Below, one piece after another: positions 1-6,934 of a DNA stretch of 26,102 nucleotides. Each line of letters begins with the position of its first letter. The stretch's first letter is position 1. Made by a program: the position numbers and the translations under genes. Under the pieces are notes generated by a model. The model was not told where the DNA came from, did not search any database, and worked only from the letters and a program-made list of their open reading frames with translations. Where the stretch lies: assembly GCA_002395155.1 (NCBI GenBank), contig DGWD01000032.1:1-26102 (forward strand), read 5' to 3'. The stretch comes from Treponema sp. UBA4267 (lineage in GTDB: Bacteria > Spirochaetota > Spirochaetia > Treponematales > Treponemataceae).

Positions 1-26
1 TATTACAAAACCCTCAAAACGGCGAA

Positions 27-57
27 GTCAAGGCTTTAAGCGTGAGCGTGCCTTGAC
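27..57. repeat. Perfect 8-bp inverted repeat (hairpin) at window start
   Basis: GTCAAGGC (27-34) is matched by GCCTTGAC (50-57) across a 15-nt loop. The loop holds GCGTGAGCG, similar in style to the GCGAG-rich core of the element at 1003-1206. No T-tract follows, so it is a poor intrinsic terminator. It may be the right part of a larger repeat cut by the window edge. No gene is seen in bases 1-169 apart from the mrp promoter and leader. Confidence 0.6.
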
Positions 58-75
58 TCGACGTATTTTATTTCC

Positions 76-104
76 TTGAATTTAGAATTATTATTTCTTA
101 TATT
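76..104 (+). promoter_or_regulatory. Sigma-70-type promoter for the Mrp ATPase gene
   Basis: TTGAAT (76-81), a 17-nt spacer and TATATT (99-104) predict a start near 111 and a leader of about 60 nt. The leader contains a small hairpin (CCGT 137-140 with ACGG 146-149) and a strong Shine-Dalgarno AGGAGG (156-161), 8 nt before the ATG. This is a conventional leadered gene, unlike several others in the window. Confidence 0.5.
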
Positions 105-169
105 TAAATTGAGCATTTTATATTAAATTATTTAGACCGTTTTAGACGGCTTTTCAGGAGGTTTTCTTA

Positions 170-1000
170 ATGGCAGGATGTTCACACGACTGCGGTTCAT
201 GCAGCCAGTCATGTTCAGAAAGAGATTTTAGAGCTTACCTAAGAAAAGGTAGTAGTGTCAAAAAAGTCATTGGAATTGTAAGTGGAAAGGGTGGTGTTGG
301 AAAATCCCTGGTTACAAGTCTTTTGGCAAGTAAAGTAAATAAGGATGGTTTTAGAACTGCCATTTTGGATGCAGATATTACAGGTCCTTCTATTCCTGAG
401 AGTTTTGGAGTAGAAAAACTTCGTGCAGAAACTGTAGAAGGTGAAGATGCTTTAAAACCTGTTGTAACAGATTCTGGTATTCAGTTGATGTCTATGAACT
501 TCCTTCTCCAAAACGAAAATGATCCTGTTATTTGGCGTGGCCCAGTTATTGGTGGAGCTGTAAAACAGTTCTGGACAGATGTAATCTGGGATAATGTTGA
601 TTTTATGTTCGTTGATATGCCACCTGGAACTGGAGATGTTCCTCTTACAGTTTTCCAGTCTTTACCTGTAGATGGAATTATTGTAGTTTCTTCTCCACAG
701 CAGCTGGTACGTGTAATTGTAGAAAAGGCTGTAAATATGGCTAACATGATGAAGATTCCTATTCTTGGAATTGTAGAAAACATGAGCTATGTAAAATGTC
801 CTGACTGCGGCAAAGAAATTACTGTATTTGGTAAATCAAATATTGATGCAATTGCTAAATCATTTAATCTTCCAGTACTTGCCCGTCTTCCAATGGAAGA
901 AGGAACCAGCCGTGCGGTAGATGCCGGTGATGTTGAAAGCATTGAAATGCCTGAGCTAAATGAAGCAACTAAAAAAGTAGAATCCCTTTTACAGAAATAG
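170..1000 (+). CDS. mrp: Mrp/NBP35 (ApbC-type) Fe-S cluster carrier ATPase
   Basis: This 276-residue protein belongs to the Mrp/ApbC/NBP35 P-loop NTPases, cytosolic dimers that bind and hand over Fe-S clusters. The deviant Walker A motif GKGGVGKS lies at about residues 39-46, followed by DADITGPSIP and DMPPGTGDVPLT, both typical of the family. The CxxC in KCPDCGK (about residues 207-212) is the conserved cluster-bridging pair. The N-terminus carries four clustered cysteines (C4, C8, C11, C15), which could hold a second cluster as in eukaryotic NBP35, although the spacing differs. The ATG start is fixed by AGGAGG 8 nt upstream. The gene stands alone, with its own promoter and a structured repeat just behind the stop. 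Family assignment is secure; the role of the N-terminal cysteines is inferred. Confidence 0.95.
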   Translation: MAGCSHDCGSCSQSCSERDFRAYLRKGSSVKKVIGIVSGKGGVGKSLVTSLLASKVNKDGFRTAILDADITGPSIPESFGVEKLRAETVEGEDALKPVVTDSGIQLMSMNFLLQNENDPVIWRGPVIGGAVKQFWTDVIWDNVDFMFVDMPPGTGDVPLTVFQSLPVDGIIVVSSPQQLVRVIVEKAVNMANMMKIPILGIVENMSYVKCPDCGKEITVFGKSNIDAIAKSFNLPVLARLPMEEGTSRAVDAGDVESIEMPELNEATKKVESLLQK

Positions 1001-1002
1001 AT

Positions 1003-1206
1003 TTTATCAGGGAAAGGTATTTCTAGAGGTTTGTTTTATAAATCTTAAAGACGCGAGTGGAAGCGAGGCAAAAATTGCATCTGAACGTCGCGAGCCGAAA
1101 GGCGAGTCGGATTCCTTTAACGTTCAGCCCGCAATTTTTGAAACGCTGCAACGGAAGTCTTTAAGATTTATGGGGAAAAATGTATTTATTACCTTTCCCT
1201 GATAAA
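1003..1206. repeat. 204-nt element of nested inverted repeats (MITE-like or structured RNA)
   Basis: Four perfect paired arms sit inside one another: 1003-1019 with 1190-1206 (17 bp), 1038-1052 with 1157-1171 (15 bp), 1069-1078 with 1131-1140 (10 bp) and 1081-1087 with 1121-1127 (7 bp). The core has a GCC-GAAA-GGC hairpin (94-103), a GNRA tetraloop. GCGAG occurs four times in 1053-1106, so the centre is much more GC-rich than the flanks. There is no ORF. It begins 3 nt after the mrp stop and ends 1 nt before the -35 box of the next gene. It could be a non-autonomous mobile element, an mrp 3' end structure, or a transcribed structured RNA; the sequence alone does not decide. Confidence 0.75.
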
Positions 1207-1207
1207 T

Positions 1208-1236
1208 TTGTAAAAATTATAAAATTGGATTATACT
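1208..1236 (+). promoter_or_regulatory. Promoter predicted to give a leaderless TrpR-like mRNA
   Basis: TTGTAA (1208-1213), a 17-nt spacer and TATACT (1231-1236), then 7 nt to the ATG at 1244. Transcription would start at or next to the A of the start codon. No Shine-Dalgarno is present. The -35 box abuts the right arm of the nested repeat. Confidence 0.55.
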
Positions 1237-1243
1237 TGTTTCT

Positions 1244-1579
1244 ATGAATAAGAGCATTAAAGAAAACGCAGAAAAAGAAGAAAAAGGTATTCCTGAAGAA
1301 ATGGTTGAAAAAACCATTCGCGAGCTTTGCAAATTAATTCTTGCATCCAATGATGAAGACTTTGTTTACAGCTTTTTTGAATGTCTCTTTACAAAACCTG
1401 AGTTAAAAGATATGGCCAGTCGCTGGTTACTGGTTAAAGAAATAGATAAGGGAACAACTCAAAGAGAAATTGCAAAGGCCTTTTCTATGTCACTTTGCAA
1501 AATTACACGAGGTTCTCGCGAATTACAAAAGAGTGATTCAGCTTTTAGAAAAATGCTTGAAATGTCAAAAAATCTCTAA
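1244..1579 (+). CDS. TrpR-superfamily DNA-binding protein (YerC/YecD-like)
   Basis: This 111-residue all-helical protein resembles the Trp repressor superfamily. The segment LFTKPELKDMASRWLLVKEI, the helix-turn-helix stretch TQREIAKAFSMSLCKITRGS (about residues 73-92) and the following RELQK match the TrpR fold, including the characteristic ITRGS. The acidic, lysine-rich N-terminal 15 residues look disordered. In Gram-positive bacteria the YerC/YecD branch is often uncharacterised, so tryptophan as ligand should not be assumed. No trp genes are nearby. The gene lies alone between the nested repeat and the ankyrin gene and appears leaderless. It probably represses transcription of unknown targets; the family is clear, the ligand is unknown. 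Confidence 0.85.
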   Translation: MNKSIKENAEKEEKGIPEEMVEKTIRELCKLILASNDEDFVYSFFECLFTKPELKDMASRWLLVKEIDKGTTQREIAKAFSMSLCKITRGSRELQKSDSAFRKMLEMSKNL

Positions 1580-1644
1580 AATATAATTTTATTTTCCCGA
1601 TAAATACTGTATAGAACTGGTTTATTATGTCAGTAGGGGAAAAT

Positions 1645-4419
1645 ATGAAGAAAAGATCGTTTTTTATTACTATTTCATTTGCTTGCCTTCTTTTGGGTTG
1701 TGCATCTACTAAACCGACTACTCCATCGACAAAAAAATTGTCGCCTCATGAATTAATCAAAACAAATCGAATAAATGAAGCAAAAAATGAATTTGTTATG
1801 CCAAATGATATTAACGGTGTTGATTCAGATGGAAATACAGTTTTGCATTTAGCTGCTCAAAAAAATGATGCAGATCTTGTTACTTACTTCCTTGTAAAAG
1901 GTGCAGATCCTCAGTTAAAAAATCATGATGGTGATACTCCTCTTCATGTTGCAATTTGGGAAAGTTCTTATGACGCAGCAGCTGCTATTGTTGCAGTAAA
2001 TGCAAATACCCTTTTTGACCGTGATGGGGTTGGAAATTCTGCCCTTGATCTGGCTCTTTCAATGGATGAAACTTACTACGATATCCTTATTACAACAAAA
2101 GCTGGAGAAGTTCGTGATATTGGCGGCCAGACAATTGTTCATTATTTTGTAAGAACAAAAAACTTACGTGGTGTTCAAAAGTGTATTGAAAAAGGAATTC
2201 CTATTTCTGTAAAGGATGATGATGGAAAGACCCCTCTTGATTTGGCTTTTAGTAGTATTGATGATTCAATTTCTGTAGAAATTGCTGCTACTTTGATTAT
2301 GGCCGGTGCAGAAGAAGTAGAAACTGTTTTTTCTTACTTCCAGGATGCAATTTCGGCTCGTAATGTTAATGCCCGTTTTGATGATGGACAGACTCCACTC
2401 CATCTTGCTGCAATTATGGGACACTCAGCTATTGCCCGTTATCTTTTAAAACATGATGCAGAAACTTCTGTTCAGGATTCTTCAGGAGCAACTCCTTTGC
2501 ATGAAGCAGTTCGCTATGGAAATGTAGATATTGCTGCTTCACTTTTGGAAGCTGGTGCAAATCCAAACGCACGTGATAATCTTGGAAAGACTCCAATTCT
2601 TCTTGCAATGCCTTTTGATAAATTGCGAGAAATGTATTCACTTTTGGTAAGTCATAGAGCAGATTTAAGCCAGAAGGATATGTATGGTGATACAGTTCTT
2701 CATATTGCTGCAATGATGAACCAGGATGCTGATGTAATGTCTATTCTTATCAACAATGGTGCAGATATTAATGCAAGAAATAAGGAAGGTGTAACTCCTC
2801 TGGAAATTGCAGTTCAGAAAAATAATATTGAAATTGTAAGACTTTTGACTACAAGGGGTGCAAATATTCATACTCAAGATACAAATGGCCAGTCACCACT
2901 TTCAATGGCTTTTGCTTCTTCAAATGATATGCTCGAAGCTGTAGTTAATTCTTCAAACTCTACATCACAGGATTCTGACGGAAATACTCCATTGCACATT
3001 GCTCTTTTGACAGATGCTCCTTTATCAAAAGTACAGTATATTATCAGTCTTACCAGCGATGTAAATATTCGTAACCGTGACGGTAATTCGGCTCTCTTTA
3101 TTTCAGTTTTGAAAAATCGTCAGAAAGTTGGCGAAATGTTACTTGCTAAGAATGCAGATATTTTTTCAACAAATACAAATAACAATTCACCTTTAAGACT
3201 TGCCTTGAAATATGGTGGAAGTGTTCAGGATTGGATTATTACTTCTAGAACTATTAAGTCTAAGGATGGATCTGGAAACTCTGTATTACATTATGCGGCT
3301 GAATGGCAGTATGGTGATGCAATTACAAGTCTTTTGACTAAGGGGGCAGATATTACTGCTAAAAATGCAAACGGTGAAACATCCCTTTTTAGTGCAGTAA
3401 AAACTAACAATCCTAATATCATTAAACTGATTGTGGAAGGCGGTGCCGATGTAATGGCTCGCGATAATCTTGGTTCAACTGCAATGCACACTGCTGTTCG
3501 CTGGGATGCACCTGCTTCAATTGATACTTTAGTTGAGTATGGATTGAGCGTAAATGTTCAGAACTCTGCAGGTAAATCACCATTATCAGAAGCCGTAATT
3601 TCAAGTAAATATGATATTGCAAGAAAACTTTTAAGTTATGGTGCAGATCCTAACTCAAGCGATACAAATGGTGTAACTGTTTTGATGGATGCAATTCGTG
3701 GAAATAATCCGGATAATGTTCGCTTACTTTTGAATTATGGAGCAAATCCAAACGTTCAGGAAGTAAATGGTCGTAATGCCTACCACGAAGCCGCTTACAT
3801 GGGTGATATCGAAATCATTAAACTTATAAGAAATGCAGGCGGAAATCCTTTGGCACGCGACAAGCAGGGAAATACACCTTTTTCTATCGTAATTAATAAG
3901 GATATTGAAACTATTCGAGAGATTTTAGGTTCTTCTTACAATATTACTGACAGTGATGGAAATACTCCTGTTCATATTGTAGTTAAAACTCATGCTCCAA
4001 AAGAATTACTCAGACTTTTGATAGATGAAGGATATCCTCTTGATACAAAAAATTCAGACGGTTATACAGCTTTGACTTATGCTATTGAAGATGATGATGT
4101 AACAACCGCTTTGATTTTACTTGAAAATGGAGCAAATCCTTTCCAGTTGATTGATAAGAAGGGTAGAAATGGGGTTTCGATTGCTCTTGAAAAAAATAAT
4201 AAGACAATGATTGGTAATATTGTAAAATATGCAGGTGATTTGACTGACGTTCAGGGAAATACAATTCTCCACTATGCGGCCAAAACTTCGTCTGCAGATA
4301 TAATAAGGACTTTGCTTTCTTATGGTTTGGATAAATCGATTAAGAATAATTCAGGTGATACTGCTTACACAATTGCTAAGAGATGGAAGCGTCCAGATGT
4401 AGCAAAATTGTTACAGTAG
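1645..4419 (+). CDS. Large ankyrin-repeat lipoprotein
   Basis: From the ATG at 1645 the product is about 924 residues. MKKRSFFITISFACLLLGC is a lipoprotein signal peptide with lipobox LLGC and lipidated Cys19. A Thr/Ser/Pro-rich linker follows, and the rest is an almost continuous array of roughly 25 ankyrin repeats of about 33 residues (DxxGNTxLHxAA, GADxxxxN, GxTPLxxA patterns), some degenerate. It should be a membrane-tethered protein-binding scaffold on the periplasmic side or at the cell surface. An in-frame ATG at 1627 would add six residues, but 1645 is preferred because AGGGGA (1635-1640) sits just before it and the signal peptide starts there. Treponemes, including T. pallidum, carry several ankyrin proteins. 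The partner is unknown. No promoter better than a weak TATAGA at 1610-1615 is seen. Confidence 0.9.
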   Translation: MKKRSFFITISFACLLLGCASTKPTTPSTKKLSPHELIKTNRINEAKNEFVMPNDINGVDSDGNTVLHLAAQKNDADLVTYFLVKGADPQLKNHDGDTPLHVAIWESSYDAAAAIVAVNANTLFDRDGVGNSALDLALSMDETYYDILITTKAGEVRDIGGQTIVHYFVRTKNLRGVQKCIEKGIPISVKDDDGKTPLDLAFSSIDDSISVEIAATLIMAGAEEVETVFSYFQDAISARNVNARFDDGQTPLHLAAIMGHSAIARYLLKHDAETSVQDSSGATPLHEAVRYGNVDIAASLLEAGANPNARDNLGKTPILLAMPFDKLREMYSLLVSHRADLSQKDMYGDTVLHIAAMMNQDADVMSILINNGADINARNKEGVTPLEIAVQKNNIEIVRLLTTRGANIHTQDTNGQSPLSMAFASSNDMLEAVVNSSNSTSQDSDGNTPLHIALLTDAPLSKVQYIISLTSDVNIRNRDGNSALFISVLKNRQKVGEMLLAKNADIFSTNTNNNSPLRLALKYGGSVQDWIITSRTIKSKDGSGNSVLHYAAEWQYGDAITSLLTKGADITAKNANGETSLFSAVKTNNPNIIKLIVEGGADVMARDNLGSTAMHTAVRWDAPASIDTLVEYGLSVNVQNSAGKSPLSEAVISSKYDIARKLLSYGADPNSSDTNGVTVLMDAIRGNNPDNVRLLLNYGANPNVQEVNGRNAYHEAAYMGDIEIIKLIRNAGGNPLARDKQGNTPFSIVINKDIETIREILGSSYNITDSDGNTPVHIVVKTHAPKELLRLLIDEGYPLDTKNSDGYTALTYAIEDDDVTTALILLENGANPFQLIDKKGRNGVSIALEKNNKTMIGNIVKYAGDLTDVQGNTILHYAAKTSSADIIRTLLSYGLDKSIKNNSGDTAYTIAKRWKRPDVAKLLQ

Positions 4420-4436
4420 AAATTATAAGAAGTGAA

Positions 4437-4517
4437 AAAAAAGATTCCCTGGTAATGAAGTGTACCTCCAAAAATTGTTTCCAACTTTTGGGGTACACTT
4501 CACAGAGAATCTTTTTT
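4437..4517. terminator. Bidirectional terminator made of a long imperfect palindrome
   Basis: AAAAAGATTC (to 4447) pairs with GAATCTTTTT (from 4507), and TGAAGTGTACC (4456-4466) plus CCAAAA (4468-4473) pair with TTTTGG (4486-4491) and GGTACACTTCA (4492-4502), with one bulged base. T-tracts occur at the outer side on both strands, so it can end the ankyrin transcript (+) and the uracil permease transcript (-). It is the only clear intrinsic terminator between convergent genes in the window. Both inner arms resemble the terminal inverted repeats of IS3-family elements. Confidence 0.8.
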
Positions 4518-4527
4518 TGTTTAACGC

Positions 4528-5850
4528 TTAGTCTTTTTCGCCACTAAGCATAACATTTGCAAGAATTCCAAGGATTAATGCACAAGCAACAGTTCTGATC
4601 TGAACGGTACCAAAGCTTACAACCATTCCACCTACACCTGTAATAAAGATTATAGATGCAACGAAAAGGTTCTTGTTTTTGTTCAAATCTACCTGCTGGA
4701 ACATCTTGAATCCAGATACAGCAATAAATCCGTACAAAGCAATACAAACACCACCCATTACACAAGAAGGAATTGTTTCAAGGAAGGCAACAACAGGTGA
4801 AATCAAAGAGAAGATGATACATAAACATGCACATCCCCAGATAGAAATTGTAGAAGCGTTGCGAGTAATAGCTACACAACCAATTGATTCACCGTAAGTT
4901 GTGTTTGGACATCCACCAAAGAGAGTAGAAACCATTGTACCAACTCCATCACCAAGAAGTGTTCTTGTAAGACCTGGATCTTTTAAGAGATCCTTTCCAA
5001 CGATTGTAGAAAGGTTTTTGTGGTCAGCAAGGTGTTCTGCAAATACTACGAATGCTACTGGAACATATGCTGCAAAAATAGTAAGAATATAAGTTCCTGA
5101 AATATTTTTAAGACATTCAGTTCCGCCAAGAACAAAAGTGAATTTTGGAAGTGCGAAGAAGCCTTTTACAGCTTTCAAGGCATCGTAATTGATAACAACC
5201 AAAGCTCCATTATCTGTAAGGTTTCCAATAAGAGCAAAAACTGAAGCAAGTGCATAACCTGCAAGAATACCAAGAATAAAAGGAATTAAACGACCGATGT
5301 TCTTTCCGTAAGTTGAAGCAAGCATTGTAACAGCAAGAGTTGTAAGACCACAGATAAGAGCAATCTTTTCATTTCCGCCAGCAACACTTGATTTCATAAG
5401 ATCTCCAATAGCATTTGCAGAAAGACTTAAACCAATGATAGAAACTGTAGGTCCAATGATTACAGGTGGTAATAATTTGTCAATCCATGCAACACCACAG
5501 AACTTTACGACTATAGCAATGATTACGTAAACAAGACCTGCCATAAGTGCACCAATTATTAATCCCCAGTAACCAATCTGTACTGAAGCAGCACCTGCAA
5601 AAGCAGAAAGCATAGAACCGATGAAGGCAAAAGAAGAGCCCAGGAAAACTGGGCTTGAACTCTTTGTAAAGAGCAGATAAACGATTGTACCAACACCTGC
5701 ACCGAATAAAGCGGCAGAAGCAGTAAGTCCATTACCAACAATAGCAGGAACTGCAATAGTTGCAGCCATAATTGCCAAAAGCTGTTGGAAAGCAAACAAA
5801 ATAACTTTACCAAACTTTGGCTTGTCCTTGATTCCGTAAATCAATTCCAT
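4528..5850 (-). CDS. uraA: Uracil permease (NCS2 family)
   Basis: This 440-residue polytopic membrane protein of the NCS2 nucleobase:cation symporter family probably imports uracil with protons for pyrimidine salvage. It starts MELIYGIKDKPKFGKVILFAFQQLLAI, as UraA/PyrP proteins do, and has about 12-14 hydrophobic segments. The family signature occurs as GGCPNTTYGESIG (about residues 311-323), with an acidic residue in the substrate site. The length is normal for UraA. The ATG is supported by an AAGGAG Shine-Dalgarno about 9 nt upstream and a promoter at 5881-5909. It lies behind the HD-GYP gene on the same strand but has its own promoter. A 9-bp inverted repeat brackets that promoter. Xanthine specificity is possible but less likely given the resemblance to UraA. 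Confidence 0.92.
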   Translation of the reverse strand: MELIYGIKDKPKFGKVILFAFQQLLAIMAATIAVPAIVGNGLTASAALFGAGVGTIVYLLFTKSSSPVFLGSSFAFIGSMLSAFAGAASVQIGYWGLIIGALMAGLVYVIIAIVVKFCGVAWIDKLLPPVIIGPTVSIIGLSLSANAIGDLMKSSVAGGNEKIALICGLTTLAVTMLASTYGKNIGRLIPFILGILAGYALASVFALIGNLTDNGALVVINYDALKAVKGFFALPKFTFVLGGTECLKNISGTYILTIFAAYVPVAFVVFAEHLADHKNLSTIVGKDLLKDPGLTRTLLGDGVGTMVSTLFGGCPNTTYGESIGCVAITRNASTISIWGCACLCIIFSLISPVVAFLETIPSCVMGGVCIALYGFIAVSGFKMFQQVDLNKNKNLFVASIIFITGVGGMVVSFGTVQIRTVACALILGILANVMLSGEKD

Positions 5851-5851
5851 T

Positions 5852-5909
5852 TTGAATAACTCCTTTAATGAATTTTTCTAATTATAGTAAGTCAAAAAAA
5901 GTTATTCAA
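5852..5909 (-). promoter_or_regulatory. uraA promoter flanked by a 9-bp inverted repeat
   Basis: On the minus strand TTGAAT (5909-5904), a 17-nt spacer and TATAAT (5886-5881) form a good promoter, with a start near 5874 and a leader of about 24 nt. TTGAATAAC (5852-5860) beside the start codon and GTTATTCAA (5901-5909), which contains the -35 box, are a perfect 9-bp inverted repeat about 49 bp apart centre to centre. Only one arm is transcribed, so any role would be at the DNA level, for example as a two-site operator. Confidence 0.45.
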
Positions 5910-5972
5910 TTAAGCTTCTATTTTAATCATTAAAATTTTTTGAGAATTTTTTGGAGATTTTCTAAAGATAAA

Positions 5973-6815
5973 TTAGAGATTATTTTGGGCATTTAAGGAA
6001 TCAATTGTGCCATTCTTTATCAGTTCTATCATTGCTTTTGCAATAAGTGGATCAAACTGTTTGCCTGAACAACGGTCAAGTTCCTGAATAATTCGGTCTT
6101 TAGAATATTTTAAACGGTAACAACGGTTGGAGTTCATGGCATCAAAAGAGTCGGCAACACAGACTATTCGGGCACACAAAGGAATGTCATCGCCTTTTAA
6201 CTGGTAAACATAACCCATGCCATCATAACGTTCATGATGATAAAGAACGGCATCCTTAAGGCTTGGTAAAACTGTAAAATCTTTTAAAAGCTTTACCCCG
6301 TTTTGAGTATGCATTTTTATAACTTCCCACTCTTCGGAAGAAAGGTGAGAGGTTTTATTTAAAATATCCTGAGGGATAGTGAGTTTTCCAATATCATGCA
6401 TAAGTCCCATGTAATACATATTCTGCTGGGTTTCTGGAGGTAAGCCAAGCTGTTTTGCGAGTGCTTGCGAATAAATTGCAACTCTGTTTGAATGGCCTTT
6501 TGTGTATTCATCCTTGGAGTCAATAAAGTTTACAAAGGTTTTCATTACCTGATCTAGGAAAATATCATTATCTTCCTTTTGTTTTTTTAGCACAGATATG
6601 TTGTATTCCATGGTGGAATGGACTATCAGATAAATGAGATGGCCCGTAAAAAGGGCAAAAAGTAAGATAAAAGAAATTATGAGAAAGATAGAGTAGTTGT
6701 AATTTTGGTTAAAGAGAGAAATAAAGATTAAAACAGCTGCAACAAGTGTTAAAACACCAATTACAATTGTAAAAATGAGAACTATTTTATCTTTTTTTGA
6801 CCAGTTTTCTTTCAT
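5973..6815 (-). CDS. Membrane-anchored HD-GYP domain phosphodiesterase
   Basis: This 280-residue protein has two N-terminal transmembrane helices (about residues 11-35 and 42-66), a short coiled linker and a cytoplasmic HD-GYP domain (about 95-270). Seen motifs are H108 in GHSNR, H140-D141 in MHDIGK, H169, HHERYDGMGY (193-202) and VADSFDAM (220-227), so the metal-binding set looks complete. HD-GYP proteins degrade cyclic di-GMP or related cyclic dinucleotides. The signature reads GYV rather than GYP (201-203), which may affect partner docking with GGDEF proteins or substrate preference. There is no obvious periplasmic sensor domain, because the loop between the helices is very short. The gene is transcribed from a strong promoter ending 6 nt before the ATG, so the mRNA is probably leaderless. 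Confidence 0.9.
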   Translation of the reverse strand: MKENWSKKDKIVLIFTIVIGVLTLVAAVLIFISLFNQNYNYSIFLIISFILLFALFTGHLIYLIVHSTMEYNISVLKKQKEDNDIFLDQVMKTFVNFIDSKDEYTKGHSNRVAIYSQALAKQLGLPPETQQNMYYMGLMHDIGKLTIPQDILNKTSHLSSEEWEVIKMHTQNGVKLLKDFTVLPSLKDAVLYHHERYDGMGYVYQLKGDDIPLCARIVCVADSFDAMNSNRCYRLKYSKDRIIQELDRCSGKQFDPLIAKAMIELIKNGTIDSLNAQNNL

Positions 6816-6821
6816 ATTCTT

Positions 6822-6850
6822 ATTATAAGGATAAAGTCGTTAAAGGTCAA
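6822..6850 (-). promoter_or_regulatory. Near-consensus promoter giving a leaderless HD-GYP mRNA
   Basis: Minus strand TTGACC (6850-6845), 17-nt spacer, TATAAT (6827-6822), then 6 nt to the ATG at 6815. This is the best-matching promoter in the window. There is no Shine-Dalgarno between it and the start codon. Confidence 0.65.
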
Positions 6851-6866
6851 AGTTTGTATTTTATAC

Positions 6867-6895
6867 TTGTTTTTGAAAATTGCCCTTATTATATT
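6867..6895 (+). promoter_or_regulatory. Weak promoter for the DUF2974 hydrolase gene
   Basis: TTGTTT (6867-6872), 17-nt spacer and TATATT (6890-6895) predict a start near 6902, upstream of the GGAGG Shine-Dalgarno at 6924-6928. The -35 match is poor, so this is a tentative call. Confidence 0.3.
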
Positions 6896-6934
6896 AAAAG
6901 TATTGTTATTGAGATTTAATTTTGGAGGCGTCTT

